This document shows, one piece after another, positions 26,936 through 35,645 of a stretch of DNA of 64,000 bases; positions within the stretch are counted from its first letter, which is position 1, and each line of letters begins with the position of its first letter. The stretch is from Chlamydiota bacterium (GTDB taxonomy: Bacteria > Chlamydiota > Chlamydiia > Chlamydiales > Parachlamydiaceae), in NCBI GenBank assembly GCA_013287905.1, contig JABDCW010000002.1:1-64000 (forward strand), in the 5' to 3' direction. The notes below the pieces were generated by a model, which had not been told where the DNA came from, searched no databases, and saw nothing but the letters and a program-made list of their open reading frames with translations. Position numbers and translations under genes: made by a program.

Positions 26936-27185
26936 TTTAACGCAGAGTCGCAGAGCCGCAGAGCCGCGGAGCGACCGAAAGGATATCGTTGAAGTGAAAG
27001 CAATAGATCAATTACATCTGGTCCACAAAGCACAACTATTAGCCTATTTAAGATTAACTGGGCTAAAGTTGGGGTTAGTATTAAACTTTGGACAGGCACA
27101 ACTGGTGGATGGAATTGCACGAGTTGTAAATCAACTGTAGCTCCTCTCGCGTCTTTGCGCCTCCTTCGCCTCCGCGTTAAATAGT
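26936..27185. mobile_element. Hairpin-arm element carrying a GxxExxY gene remnant
   Basis: The left arm ATTTAACGCAGAGTCGCAGA (from 26935) and the right arm, whose inverse begins ATTTAACGCGGAGGCGAAGG (to 27184), are imperfect inverted repeats of 8-9-bp units. They are the same style as the CACAAAGGCAC elements. Between them lies the decayed 3' end of a GxxExxY-family gene. The arrangement suggests a mobile or formerly mobile unit. Confidence 0.6.
26982..27140 (+). pseudogene. GxxExxY-family protein, 3' fragment
   Basis: The frame reads DIVEVKAIDQLHLVHKAQLL followed by AYLRLTGLKLGLVLNFGQ and ends in VNQL-TAG. This is the conserved C-terminal part of GxxExxY proteins, small proteins with a PDDEXK-nuclease-like core whose EVK motif is visible. 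The N-terminal half and start are missing. Fragment identity is recognised from memory of the family. Confidence 0.7.
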
Positions 27186-27352
27186 TTAAAGTCACTGAAC
27201 AATATATGTCTCCAGATTTTCTATATAAAATTGGTAAGGATATTCATAAACAAAATCGAACGCCAAAAGATGAAGTGAGACCGCGTCATCAAAAACCAGT
27301 TAGCGGAGTATAATTTCTGATAACATCGGCTTTTTTCAAAAAGACTTGTTAA

Positions 27353-27430
27353 ACGCGATGGGCGAGTTTTTACAAAGTAGCCAGATCGTCTCGACCAGGT
27401 TCAAGGCCGAGAGCGCCTTGTTACCTCATC
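27353..27430. repeat. Hairpin repeat with GCGATGGGCGAGTTTTT end
   Basis: It begins with GCGATGGGCGAGTTTTT, the inverse of the end at about 5203-5219. It is followed by AAGTAGCCAGATCGTCTCGA and a second small hairpin (GGCCGAGAGCGCC region). It directly abuts the next palindromic element at 27432. Confidence 0.55.
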
Positions 27431-27431
27431 C

Positions 27432-27602
27432 ATTACCCATAAGTAAGCAAAAACCTTTTAAGCGTTATCTATAATAAATTCAACACAAAGGCACGAAGTC
27501 TCAAAGAAACAAAGAAATTTTGCCTTCTGACCCTTTCCTCTTAGTGTCTTGGTGACTTTGTGCCTTTGTGTTTAATTAAAGTCTATACTTATGGGTAATA
27601 GG
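27432..27602. repeat. Palindromic CACAAAGGCAC element, complete copy
   Basis: The outer ends are ATTACCCATAAGTA and TACTTATGGGTAAT. The inner arms are TTCAACACAAAGGCACGAAG and the inverse, GTGCCTTTGTGTTTAATT. The core (TTTTGCCTTCTGACCCTTTC) matches the half copy at 63008 but differs from the core of the copies at 6.9, 35.5 and 39.2 kb, so there are two sub-types. It lies at the 3' end of the cbb3-like operon. Confidence 0.8.
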
Positions 27603-27612
27603 ATATGTTACC

Positions 27613-27837
27613 TTATCGGTGAATATCGACCTGAAACGGATATGTGGTTGCGGCAGCGCGCTGCAGCTCCTGCCAATAGCCGCGGTCCAGCCATCCGTAA
27701 CTGCCGTTCCAAAAGAAAACGAACCAGGTCAGTCCAAATGCAATCCAAAAAACATAGCTCCATGCCAGCCATTTTGGCACGTGTGCATCTTTGGTCGCTA
27801 TGAATTCATCCCCATACTCTTCAATTTCTTCGTTCAT
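27613..27837 (-). CDS. Short membrane subunit resembling the CcoP N terminus
   Basis: 74 residues: EEYGDEFIATKDAHVPKW followed by one transmembrane helix and FFWNGSYGWLDRGYWQEL. This matches the N-terminal anchor of CcoP/FixP (cbb3 subunit III), but both heme c domains of CcoP are missing; no CxxCH occurs. It overlaps the upstream small gene by 17 bp and is the last gene of the operon. It is either a natural heme-less CcoP or a truncated one. Confidence 0.65.
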   Translation of the reverse strand: MNEEIEEYGDEFIATKDAHVPKWLAWSYVFWIAFGLTWFVFFWNGSYGWLDRGYWQELQRAAATTYPFQVDIHR

Positions 27838-28021
27838 TTGAATCCTCCCATAAATCCTCGCGCATCATTTGTTCTTTAGGTTCTTCATCCATATCAAGTT
27901 TTCCTTTTGACCACAAATATAAAAATAGTAAAAATGTACTTCCTACAATAGAAAAAATTAATGAATAGTGGAAGATCCCTCCAAAAACGCCGCTCCCGTC
28001 CTGAATATTATTTAATATCAT
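27821..28021 (-). CDS. Small single-helix membrane protein, CcoQ-like position
   Basis: 66 residues with one transmembrane helix (about 14-36) and an acidic tail (DMDEEPKEQMMREDLWED). The ATG at 28021 overlaps the ccoO stop as ATGA, so this start is preferred to the longer frame. Its place between ccoO and the CcoP-like anchor suggests a CcoQ/assembly-type role, but no sequence signature proves it. Confidence 0.6.
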   Translation of the reverse strand: MILNNIQDGSGVFGGIFHYSLIFSIVGSTFLLFLYLWSKGKLDMDEEPKEQMMREDLWEDSNERRN

Positions 28022-29319
28022 GGATTTAAATGACCCCTTCCTTCGATGATCTCTTTTGTGCCTACCGGGTCTTTTCCTAACCACCAGGCTTGGGTGGGAG
28101 GCGTGATCCTCGTCCCCTTGGTCATCAAATACTGAAAAATAGCTTCGAATTGATAATTGGGAATTCCCTCTGTATTTTTCGATGTGCCTCTCGGGTCGTC
28201 GTCAAAAAAATGACGGAATGCAGGCATGATAGACCCTTTGCTTGCTGTCTGCGGGAATTGGAAGTGGGTTTTGTGCCAGTCTCTGCTGGACCGTTTGACT
28301 CCAACGCGTGAAAGGTCAGGACCGATTCTGCGTGTGCCTGGAAATGTAATTTTTTGATAAATGTATTCGCTGGCCGTTGAGGGGGGGGCGGGGTGGGAGT
28401 CAGATCCGTTCAACATCACATCCTGAACGAGCGTGCGCGTTTGATCCGTATGGCAATACCAACACCCCTCAATGGCATAAATATGTTCGCCGGCGGCAAT
28501 TAATTCGGCCCGCGAATGAAATCCGGCAGGGTGGGACTTTAGCGCATCAAGCCCCTGGATTGCCTCTCCTTTAGGATCATATACCCAATCATTGACATTG
28601 CCTGTCTTAATATTCGTAATGCGAAATTCAGACGGATTGCGGACGTAAATCACCCCACTGTCTTTGTGGTAATTTTGCATCGGAGTTTCGTCTAAAATTC
28701 TAAAATCATGATCGACCCAATTTTCTATCATTCCATCTGTCAATGCTAAAGCAAAAGCATCATGGCTATCTGGTTCATAAAGTTCCATGATTTGAATGTT
28801 CGGTTTCGACGTCCCTTCTTCCTTCCATTTTGGATGGTTTTTTTCCCATTCATTAACAATTGATGTGCGCAATTGACCGGCTGCAGCAATTGCGTCGAAA
28901 TGATCGCTTTTTTCCGGGCTTCGCAAAAGAAGCAATTTAGACGTCAGAGTTAAGACAGGTTCGTTATAGGCGGTAATATATTTTTTTAGATGATCTGGCG
29001 CTACAATGCGGGAATATTCACTCTCCTGAAAAAGCAACAGGGTAAAATTTTCCTTAATGTGGTAGACAAATTGCAATGTGGAACTATGGCCGGACGCGCT
29101 GCTGATATATAAATTTGGGTCAGATACCTCATACATTTGAACCTGATAAGAGCTGCTGGGTGATGTCCAGGTCGGGTCTACATAGCGAGGGGCAATCAAC
29201 GTGACAATCACCGACCCGGAAAATAACAGGATGATCCCAACGACTGTTAAAATGGCAGATTTGTCCAGACGATGAAAAAAATTGCCGTCCGGTTTTTCTT
29301 CAGGCTGTTTTTGATTCAT
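28018..29319 (-). CDS. ccoO: cbb3-type oxidase monoheme subunit CcoO with large insert
   Basis: A membrane anchor (about residues 20-42) and a C-terminal heme c domain with GCWYCHTDQTRTLVQDV, the CcoO signature, and GSIMPAFRHFF giving the distal Met. Between anchor and heme are about 230 residues where ordinary CcoO has far fewer, so the protein (433 residues) is much longer than usual. It probably passes electrons from the heptaheme protein to CcoN. It overlaps ccoN by 4 bp. Confidence 0.8.
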   Translation of the reverse strand: MNQKQPEEKPDGNFFHRLDKSAILTVVGIILLFSGSVIVTLIAPRYVDPTWTSPSSSYQVQMYEVSDPNLYISSASGHSSTLQFVYHIKENFTLLLFQESEYSRIVAPDHLKKYITAYNEPVLTLTSKLLLLRSPEKSDHFDAIAAAGQLRTSIVNEWEKNHPKWKEEGTSKPNIQIMELYEPDSHDAFALALTDGMIENWVDHDFRILDETPMQNYHKDSGVIYVRNPSEFRITNIKTGNVNDWVYDPKGEAIQGLDALKSHPAGFHSRAELIAAGEHIYAIEGCWYCHTDQTRTLVQDVMLNGSDSHPAPPSTASEYIYQKITFPGTRRIGPDLSRVGVKRSSRDWHKTHFQFPQTASKGSIMPAFRHFFDDDPRGTSKNTEGIPNYQFEAIFQYLMTKGTRITPPTQAWWLGKDPVGTKEIIEGRGHLNP

Positions 29320-30767
29320 GCTACAACCGTAATTTCTGGGGTTTCCTTTTTCTTTGTCTCGCTTACGGGATCGAGTACGACGGTGTTAAAGATGTTGATC
29401 GCGAACAAAACATTGGCAAAAAGAATAATGACCCCTCCAATCCCCCGGAGCATCCAAAAGTAATGCATTTCGGTAATGGTCTGTAAAAAAGGCAAAAGGG
29501 TCAGATTGTTATGAAATTCGGCAAAACTTGTCCCATTTGCCCATGTTGCCCATAGCATACCTTGCCAAAATCCTCCCAGCCAAAGAGCAAGTAAGAAGGG
29601 AATGCTGCCAAGAAGGTTCAAATTAAAATGCCAGTCGGCAAGACGCTGCGACCAAAGAGGTTTTTGTGTAATGACCGGAATTGCCTGATAGATCCCTGCA
29701 ATGGCAAAAAAGGTAAATGTTCCATAAAGGGAGATATGGGAATGTCCAATGACCCAATCGGTTTTAGATGTGATTTCGTTAATGTTGCGCAAGGCCATCA
29801 AAGGGCCTTGAATGCATGTTATCAGGTAAAAAATATTCCCCATTATCAGAAAACGGATTGGTGCGCTTTGAATGTATGACTTCCAATGTCCTTGTAATGT
29901 GGCGAAGATATTGTACACTACCGTCCAGACCGGGATAAATAACCAAATGGAAAAAACAACGGCTGTGGTCTGCAGCCACTGGGACATAGGGCCGTGCATG
30001 ATGTGGTGTGCTCCAACCCAGGCGTAGACAAATGCCACCGACCAAAAACCGATCATCGAGAGGCGATGGGAGTAGATAGGCGTATTTGCCAGTTTTGGAA
30101 GAAAATAGTAGGCAGTTGCAAGACCCATCGGCGTAAAGATCAATCCCACGAGATTGTGAACGTAAAAAAAACTCACATTGACCCGTGAAATTCCCTCCGG
30201 CACCCAATTGACCGCATAACTTCCTGTAATGAATGTGAAGGTCGTCCATATCAGAGTGCCCATTGTATACCATAGCGAAACATACATTTTTTCATGCTTG
30301 CGGTTTGCAATCGTCATGAATAAATTAGCGGCAAGGAGAACCCAGGCAATTGTGGTGATATATTTTACCGGAATATAGGCTACCCAGTTGGGTAATTCGG
30401 CATACTCCCATCCAAAGTTTGTCCCCCAGGGGTAAGAAAGGACCCCCAGAGCCAAAGAAAACCACCACAGTCCAATCGATACAAATGCCAGCTTCGAGCT
30501 CCAGACAGGTATTCCACAAAGACGGGGGACAAAGTAATAGAGAAGCCCGATATCGGCAGATAAAAGCCAAAGTAATGTGACGGAACCCACATGTGTCGGC
30601 CGAACGCGGCCGAAATGGACATATTCGCCGGAAAAATAATCGGGAAAAAGAAAGGTATTAAACGCTAAAAAGACTCCGACCGTCATTCCAAAGACCATAA
30701 ACAAAATGGCCGGATACAGCATGAATTTGACAGGTCTGTCGTCGTATGCGAGGTTAGTTTGTTCCAT
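29316..30767 (-). CDS. ccoN: cbb3-type oxidase catalytic subunit CcoN
   Basis: The twelve-helix heme-copper oxidase subunit reducing O2. Visible ligands: GRVRPTHVGSVTLLWLLS (low-spin heme His), FFYVHNLVGLIFTPMGLATA (CuB His), GAHHIMHGP (CuB His pair) and GHSHISLYGT (heme His pair). Its 483 residues are the usual length. It overlaps the heptaheme gene by 14 bp upstream and ccoO downstream, so it is translationally coupled to both. Confidence 0.92.
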   Translation of the reverse strand: MEQTNLAYDDRPVKFMLYPAILFMVFGMTVGVFLAFNTFLFPDYFSGEYVHFGRVRPTHVGSVTLLWLLSADIGLLYYFVPRLCGIPVWSSKLAFVSIGLWWFSLALGVLSYPWGTNFGWEYAELPNWVAYIPVKYITTIAWVLLAANLFMTIANRKHEKMYVSLWYTMGTLIWTTFTFITGSYAVNWVPEGISRVNVSFFYVHNLVGLIFTPMGLATAYYFLPKLANTPIYSHRLSMIGFWSVAFVYAWVGAHHIMHGPMSQWLQTTAVVFSIWLFIPVWTVVYNIFATLQGHWKSYIQSAPIRFLIMGNIFYLITCIQGPLMALRNINEITSKTDWVIGHSHISLYGTFTFFAIAGIYQAIPVITQKPLWSQRLADWHFNLNLLGSIPFLLALWLGGFWQGMLWATWANGTSFAEFHNNLTLLPFLQTITEMHYFWMLRGIGGVIILFANVLFAINIFNTVVLDPVSETKKKETPEITVVA

Positions 30768-33700
30768 ATTTTTCTTTTTGAAGTAATGAAAGCTGCTGTT
30801 TTCGCAAAATTTCAGCTTTTGCTTCCTCTGTTATTAATTGAGTTTTCAACTTTTCATATACAGACATATTGGAATGAAGCCTATCGATGGCGTCATCGCG
30901 TGCATTTGACGGCAATTTTCCTTTTGCCTGAACTAAAAGATCCTTGTCTCTTGCAATTTGGGCTTCCAATAGTGTTTTAAGTTGATCTAAAGCCGTAAGC
31001 CTTTGCTGACTTGTACCATAATTTTTATTTATAGACAAATTTTTATTTTCTAACTGGAACCGATTTTCATTCAGTTTGACGAAGGCCAGATAGGATTTCC
31101 ATAATTCATCATCGACATCGGCTGCAATAAAGGAATTGCCCAAATCGGAATAAACCGTTTGTTCACGGCCAAGAGACTTTTTTAGATCGAGAAGGGTTTG
31201 ATCATATTCCTGCAATGTTTTTATCTCCCGGGAAATATGCAATGATTTCTGAAACATGGTTAATGCCTCGTCGTCCTGTAAAGCATGATTGCTTAATTTC
31301 TGTTGTATGGAGTCTTCTTCCCGCTGCAGCGCCGCAAGGGACGGGTAAGTGATCATCCGCAATTTTTCTATCTTCTCTATGGCTTCATCAAAAATCTGGT
31401 AAAGCAATTCAAAGAGAGAAGTCCTTCGTTCCTTGTTAAAACTTAAATGACGAATATACATGACCAATTGCAAACGTTGAGTTGCATTTGTCAGGTCGCC
31501 CCAAGGGGTCATTGCAGTCCCCTTTACCCCATATTTTATGGAACGCAATAAAAACAGATCATCGTACGTGTTTAACCAATCGATATTTGTCAGCATGCGC
31601 GGTTTTGCATCGACCATCCCGCCTGCCCGGATCCCTAAGCCGTCGGCATCGGTTCCATGGCAATAGGCGCAATTGAGCACAAAAAATTGTTCACCCCTTG
31701 TCAGATTTTCAGGGGTGTAATATTGCCGCTTAATATAGTAGGCATTTTTGTCACCGTTTGGAAGGCGGTTCGGAACGATGTCAAAAACTTCTTCGACTGA
31801 TTGTGGAAAAGGATTCGATTTGGAAAGCCAAAGCGCCTTTTCAAGGTCGAGCTCTGCGACCACGTCTTTTGGGGAATAGCTCCATTTAGGGACATCTTCT
31901 TCCTCTTTAATCACTCTTGCCCCTGAAAGAGACTGATAAAGCCAATCGACCAATTTGCCAATGTTTTCCTGAGACAAGACCGCAGATGTGTCGCGAGTTT
32001 CTTTGTCTGCGGGAGTTTCTCCAAATGGCGGCATTGATGTCCCTTTGACGCCATGGGTAATTGACAAAATGGCATTTTTTTTTGTCAGATTGCGCAAAAA
32101 TTCACCACTGGTCAAATTTTTTGGAATGGGATAAATCCATTTCGATACAGGACCGTTTCCTTGCAAGTAATTTCCATGGCATTGGGAGCAATAGGTCTGA
32201 TAGGCAAGTTCAGGTTCGAATCCGAGATGTTCCCATACGGCGTTGAGGTTGTCGCGGTTCCTTTTTCCAAGGACATCTAACATATGCGTCAATGCAAGGA
32301 ATTTTGAAGTATCAAAGGGAAAGACCGGCATGATGGATCGAGGCGTATGCCCGGAAGGCTTGCGGAAATGTTCCATTAACCACTCATCGGAGCGGTAGAT
32401 TCCGGACCAGTTGAGTCTTGGCCCAATCAATCTTCCCAAACCATATTCCTGAATGTACACAAGAAGAATTCGATGGACCCTGTCCTGCCATTCTTTCAAT
32501 TTTTTAGGGTCATTTCGATATTCCTCATTTTTTGCACGCGAAGCATAGCGAAAGTTAGAATAGAATGAATCGATGACATGAGGGTATGCTGCCTCGATCT
32601 CTTCGAGCAAACTATTTTTGCGCACATCGTTGACGATGCGTTTGTCAATATCGGTCAGATTCGCTTCAATTGTTTTGACTATTCTTGAGCCGAAAAGCTC
32701 TTCATTAAATGATTGTTCAGGGAAGAGGCGTCTAAACCATTGTTTTTCGCGATATAGGTCGTCAAATGGTCTTTGAGGATTGCTCTTTTCTATGCTATAG
32801 CCGGTATTGGAAATAAATCCGGTAAGGCGGTGGCAGCTGGCACATCCTTCCGTGGCAAATATAGTCATAGAATAGCGAAGATCATCAATCTGGTAGGGGA
32901 GGATAGCCATTTCGAAAGGCGATTTGCGGCCCGCTTCCCAATTTTGTACCGATAATTTATAACCGATCTCAGACTCTGTTTTTTTAGCCCCTTTTTGTGC
33001 CAAAAGAAAGGTCATGAGATCTTCAAGCTCAACATGGTCCAATCGGAAATTCGGCATTGTAGAAGTGGGCAGATCTGCTTGAGGCCATACTATGGACTCT
33101 TTTAAATACCATGGGTAATTGAATCCCGCCTTTGTCAGTTCGGGACCGACGCCTCCTCTGGAAAGACCGGCAATTTTATGGCATGCATAACAGCTTTGAG
33201 AAAAGTAGAGCTGCTCTCCTTGGCTGTAGTTTTTCGTGAAAAGATCGACATCTGAAGAAGCGGATGAGCTATTCTTTAGGCTATTTACATTGTCCAAATG
33301 ATGAGAATGGCATTGAATGCATGAGGATTGGATCAAATTGCCTACCAAAATCGGCGTTGTCTGAAAAAGGAGCGAGTCATCCGGTTTATGGTTGAAAACA
33401 TGGGCAAAGGATGGATCATTACGCTCATCTTTTTCGATAAATTCAGGTACATAGCCTCTATGTTCGATCCCATATTGGCCATCGAAGACAGGTCCATGGG
33501 CTTTTTCTGTCGTTAATCCCTTGCCATTCCCGCTATGGCACGAGGTGCAGCCAAATTCTTCAAGGGGATGGAATTCGAATGGATAGGTTTCTTTGCCCAT
33601 GAGCGGATGCATGGCAAGAACTTTTGTTATATCGTAAACCTGATCATTCACTTTTGCGGTTTTCAACTTGGCAAGGGCTTCTGCTTCTTCCGGATGATCT

Positions 33701-34104
33701 TTCTTTATCTCCCCGATTTGGCGATCGAGTCTGGCAAAAATATAATTCTCATTGGGCTCGAGAATGGGGAAGCCTTCCGCATCAAGGCTAATCTCATTAG
33801 CAGGACCATAGGCGATTTTCATCGGGGAGAAGTGGGGGATTTGCACGGCGACATGACAAGAAATGCAGCGGTCAACCGATGCCGGACCTTTGTCTTCCCT
33901 TTCAAAGACAATTTGTTTGATGCCTGGTGCAAACGCAGGAGGAGCCTCTCCGGTATAGGTCGACCGAAATTTTTCCAGGTCGATGTAATCATTTTGATAG
34001 ATCCGGTATTCGGGAAACATTTCCTGATAAAGAAAAAATCCAAGAAGGGATGCAACAGTTATTCCAAGAATGATCAGAGCTATTTGGTAACGATCGCCAT
34101 GCAT
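30754..34104 (-). CDS. Giant heptaheme cytochrome c with C-terminal coiled coil
   Basis: About 1116 residues: an N-terminal membrane anchor (about 10-28), then seven CxxCH sites at roughly residues 80 (CISCH), 186 (CTSCH), 262 (CIQCH), 305 (CYACH), 421 (CASCH), 639 (CSQCH) and 812 (CAYCH). Later domains carry Met ligand loops (TSTMPNF, RSIMPVF, GTSMPPFGE, GTAMTPWGD). From about 890 to the end it is a heme-free Lys/Glu/Leu coiled coil. ATG 34104 is preferred to the TTG at 34125. It probably links cytochrome b to the oxidase in the periplasm. I know no standard name. Confidence 0.85.
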   Translation of the reverse strand: MHGDRYQIALIILGITVASLLGFFLYQEMFPEYRIYQNDYIDLEKFRSTYTGEAPPAFAPGIKQIVFEREDKGPASVDRCISCHVAVQIPHFSPMKIAYGPANEISLDAEGFPILEPNENYIFARLDRQIGEIKKDHPEEAEALAKLKTAKVNDQVYDITKVLAMHPLMGKETYPFEFHPLEEFGCTSCHSGNGKGLTTEKAHGPVFDGQYGIEHRGYVPEFIEKDERNDPSFAHVFNHKPDDSLLFQTTPILVGNLIQSSCIQCHSHHLDNVNSLKNSSSASSDVDLFTKNYSQGEQLYFSQSCYACHKIAGLSRGGVGPELTKAGFNYPWYLKESIVWPQADLPTSTMPNFRLDHVELEDLMTFLLAQKGAKKTESEIGYKLSVQNWEAGRKSPFEMAILPYQIDDLRYSMTIFATEGCASCHRLTGFISNTGYSIEKSNPQRPFDDLYREKQWFRRLFPEQSFNEELFGSRIVKTIEANLTDIDKRIVNDVRKNSLLEEIEAAYPHVIDSFYSNFRYASRAKNEEYRNDPKKLKEWQDRVHRILLVYIQEYGLGRLIGPRLNWSGIYRSDEWLMEHFRKPSGHTPRSIMPVFPFDTSKFLALTHMLDVLGKRNRDNLNAVWEHLGFEPELAYQTYCSQCHGNYLQGNGPVSKWIYPIPKNLTSGEFLRNLTKKNAILSITHGVKGTSMPPFGETPADKETRDTSAVLSQENIGKLVDWLYQSLSGARVIKEEEDVPKWSYSPKDVVAELDLEKALWLSKSNPFPQSVEEVFDIVPNRLPNGDKNAYYIKRQYYTPENLTRGEQFFVLNCAYCHGTDADGLGIRAGGMVDAKPRMLTNIDWLNTYDDLFLLRSIKYGVKGTAMTPWGDLTNATQRLQLVMYIRHLSFNKERRTSLFELLYQIFDEAIEKIEKLRMITYPSLAALQREEDSIQQKLSNHALQDDEALTMFQKSLHISREIKTLQEYDQTLLDLKKSLGREQTVYSDLGNSFIAADVDDELWKSYLAFVKLNENRFQLENKNLSINKNYGTSQQRLTALDQLKTLLEAQIARDKDLLVQAKGKLPSNARDDAIDRLHSNMSVYEKLKTQLITEEAKAEILRKQQLSLLQKEKYGTN

Positions 34105-34111
34105 ACTTAAA

Positions 34112-35437
34112 TCAATGCCTTGCAAAATTTTCTGTCCAAGGCCATATCCAACTCCAGTTAGCGCCTCGAAAGTATGTGCCGATAATAATTAAAATGCCCT
34201 GCCATGTCATAAACAGCGTGAAAAAGAATATTGCCAGATAACGGCTTCGATGGAACCAGTAGCCCTGACCATGGGGGTTTCTATCCAAATACGGGATTGC
34301 CATCAATCCGAGTACCATTCCCATAGGGATAGCAACGCCGCCCCAAAAAGCATTATAGGCAACCATTTCCTGCAATCCCAAAAAATACCAGGGCGCCTTT
34401 GAAGGATTGGTAGGCTTGGTGGGATTGGCGGCTTCTTCCAGCGGGGCGTCTATGAGCGAGAGCCCTAAAATTAAGACTGTAGTCAAAAGAAAAGCAACCA
34501 GTTCGGCCCGCAATAGATGGGGCCATGTAAATACGTAATTATAAGGTCCTTTATCGACAGTCGGGCAAGTGCCGCGGACCAATTCCATTAAACCGTAGGT
34601 GCGCTTTACACCTGGAGCGAAAGATTCCTTGGTATCAGAACGTTGGATGACCCGCACCGGATCCGGGCAAATTTTATCTGGAGGCCTTGATAATCCGCCG
34701 TCTTTGCGAACGCGCCAAAAATGGACTCCGATCAAAGTGCCTGTAACAATAGGTAAAAATGCTACATGCAAGACATAGAAACGGATTAAGGCATCCTGGC
34801 CGACACTTGTGGAAGCAAGCAGCATGACCCTGTTCACATTATATTCAAACCCCGGAAGATTGGGAACATATCCGGCAATGTTCGTCCCTACGGTAATAGC
34901 CCAAAACGCTAACTGGTCCCAGGGCAAAAGATATCCGGTAAAAGAAAGGATGAGGGTCAGTACCATGAGCGTAACCCCTATGACCCAGTTGAATTTCCTC
35001 ATCCCTTTGTATGAACCGGTATAAAAAACACGGGACATATGCAAAAAGACGAACAGGACCATCATATGGGCACTCCACCTGTGCATATTGCGGTACATCA
35101 TGGCAAAGGGGGTGGTATCTTGCCAATCCTTCATGATTTCATAGGCGCGATCTTCGGTGGGAATATAATAAAACATGAGGACAATTCCGGTGAAGGTAAG
35201 CAATAAAAACAGGCTCGTTGCAATTGTTCCCAAACCCAAAGTATAAAATGGATCCAATGAATTCTTGTGGCATTTTACCGGATGAAAATGCAAAAAGAAA
35301 TTTTTAAAAACAATCTCGGACCTGTCGACATCATTATTTGGGTAATTATGACGAAAGATCGAACGGATGAACATGGAGGGAAGGTTTATTAAATATTGCC
35401 CCCATGACTCTCTTGGCTTTCCCTGGAATGTAGACAT
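34112..35437 (-). CDS. Cytochrome b (b6/petD fused type) of a bc-like complex
   Basis: 441 residues with about eight helices. Two heme-ligand pairs are visible: HRWSAHMMVLFVFLH on helix II and YVLHVAFLPIVTGTLIGVHF on helix IV. SKAPWYFLGLQEMV replaces the PEWY quinol-site motif and lies in a PetD-like second half. It oxidises quinol in the inner membrane. No Rieske gene is adjacent; the next gene is the heptaheme cytochrome, 7 bp away. This is unusual for a bc complex. Confidence 0.88.
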   Translation of the reverse strand: MSTFQGKPRESWGQYLINLPSMFIRSIFRHNYPNNDVDRSEIVFKNFFLHFHPVKCHKNSLDPFYTLGLGTIATSLFLLLTFTGIVLMFYYIPTEDRAYEIMKDWQDTTPFAMMYRNMHRWSAHMMVLFVFLHMSRVFYTGSYKGMRKFNWVIGVTLMVLTLILSFTGYLLPWDQLAFWAITVGTNIAGYVPNLPGFEYNVNRVMLLASTSVGQDALIRFYVLHVAFLPIVTGTLIGVHFWRVRKDGGLSRPPDKICPDPVRVIQRSDTKESFAPGVKRTYGLMELVRGTCPTVDKGPYNYVFTWPHLLRAELVAFLLTTVLILGLSLIDAPLEEAANPTKPTNPSKAPWYFLGLQEMVAYNAFWGGVAIPMGMVLGLMAIPYLDRNPHGQGYWFHRSRYLAIFFFTLFMTWQGILIIIGTYFRGANWSWIWPWTENFARH

Positions 35438-35496
35438 CTCAAAACCTCTTTAAGATGCTATACATATCGTGAATGAAGAGTTGATTTCGTGCCCGC

Positions 35497-35620
35497 ATGC
35501 TATTACCTTATTAAGTCCTAATTTTAATTCAACACAAAGACACTAAAACACAAAGGAAAACAGGCTTCGATATTGCATTTCTCTGTGCCTTTGTGCCTTT
35601 GTGTTTAATTTTTTTTGAGA
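35497..35620. repeat. Palindromic CACAAAGGCAC element, decayed copy
   Basis: It starts GCATGCTATTACCTTATTAAG, followed by the arm TTCAACACAAAGACACTAAA, the conserved core GGAAAACAGGCTTCGATATT and the inverse arm GTGCCTTTGTGTTTAATT. The right terminal repeat is lost. It is inserted between the cytochrome b gene and the small ORF upstream of it, where it may separate their expression. Confidence 0.7.
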
Positions 35621-35645
35621 AACAAATTGGGGGTTTTGTATCCGA

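Noticed and set aside
26914-27195. Minus-strand 93-codon frame
   Set aside because: It is a shadow of the hairpin arms and the GxxExxY remnant, whose plus frame has clear family similarity.
27206-27313. Short plus frame of 35 codons starting MSPDFLYKIGKD
   Set aside because: No ribosome binding site, no family match, and it lies in a repeat-rich gap; not enough support for a gene.
33535-34110. Plus-strand 191-codon frame inside the heptaheme gene
   Set aside because: It lies entirely antisense to the CxxCH-rich coding frame and has no recognisable domain.
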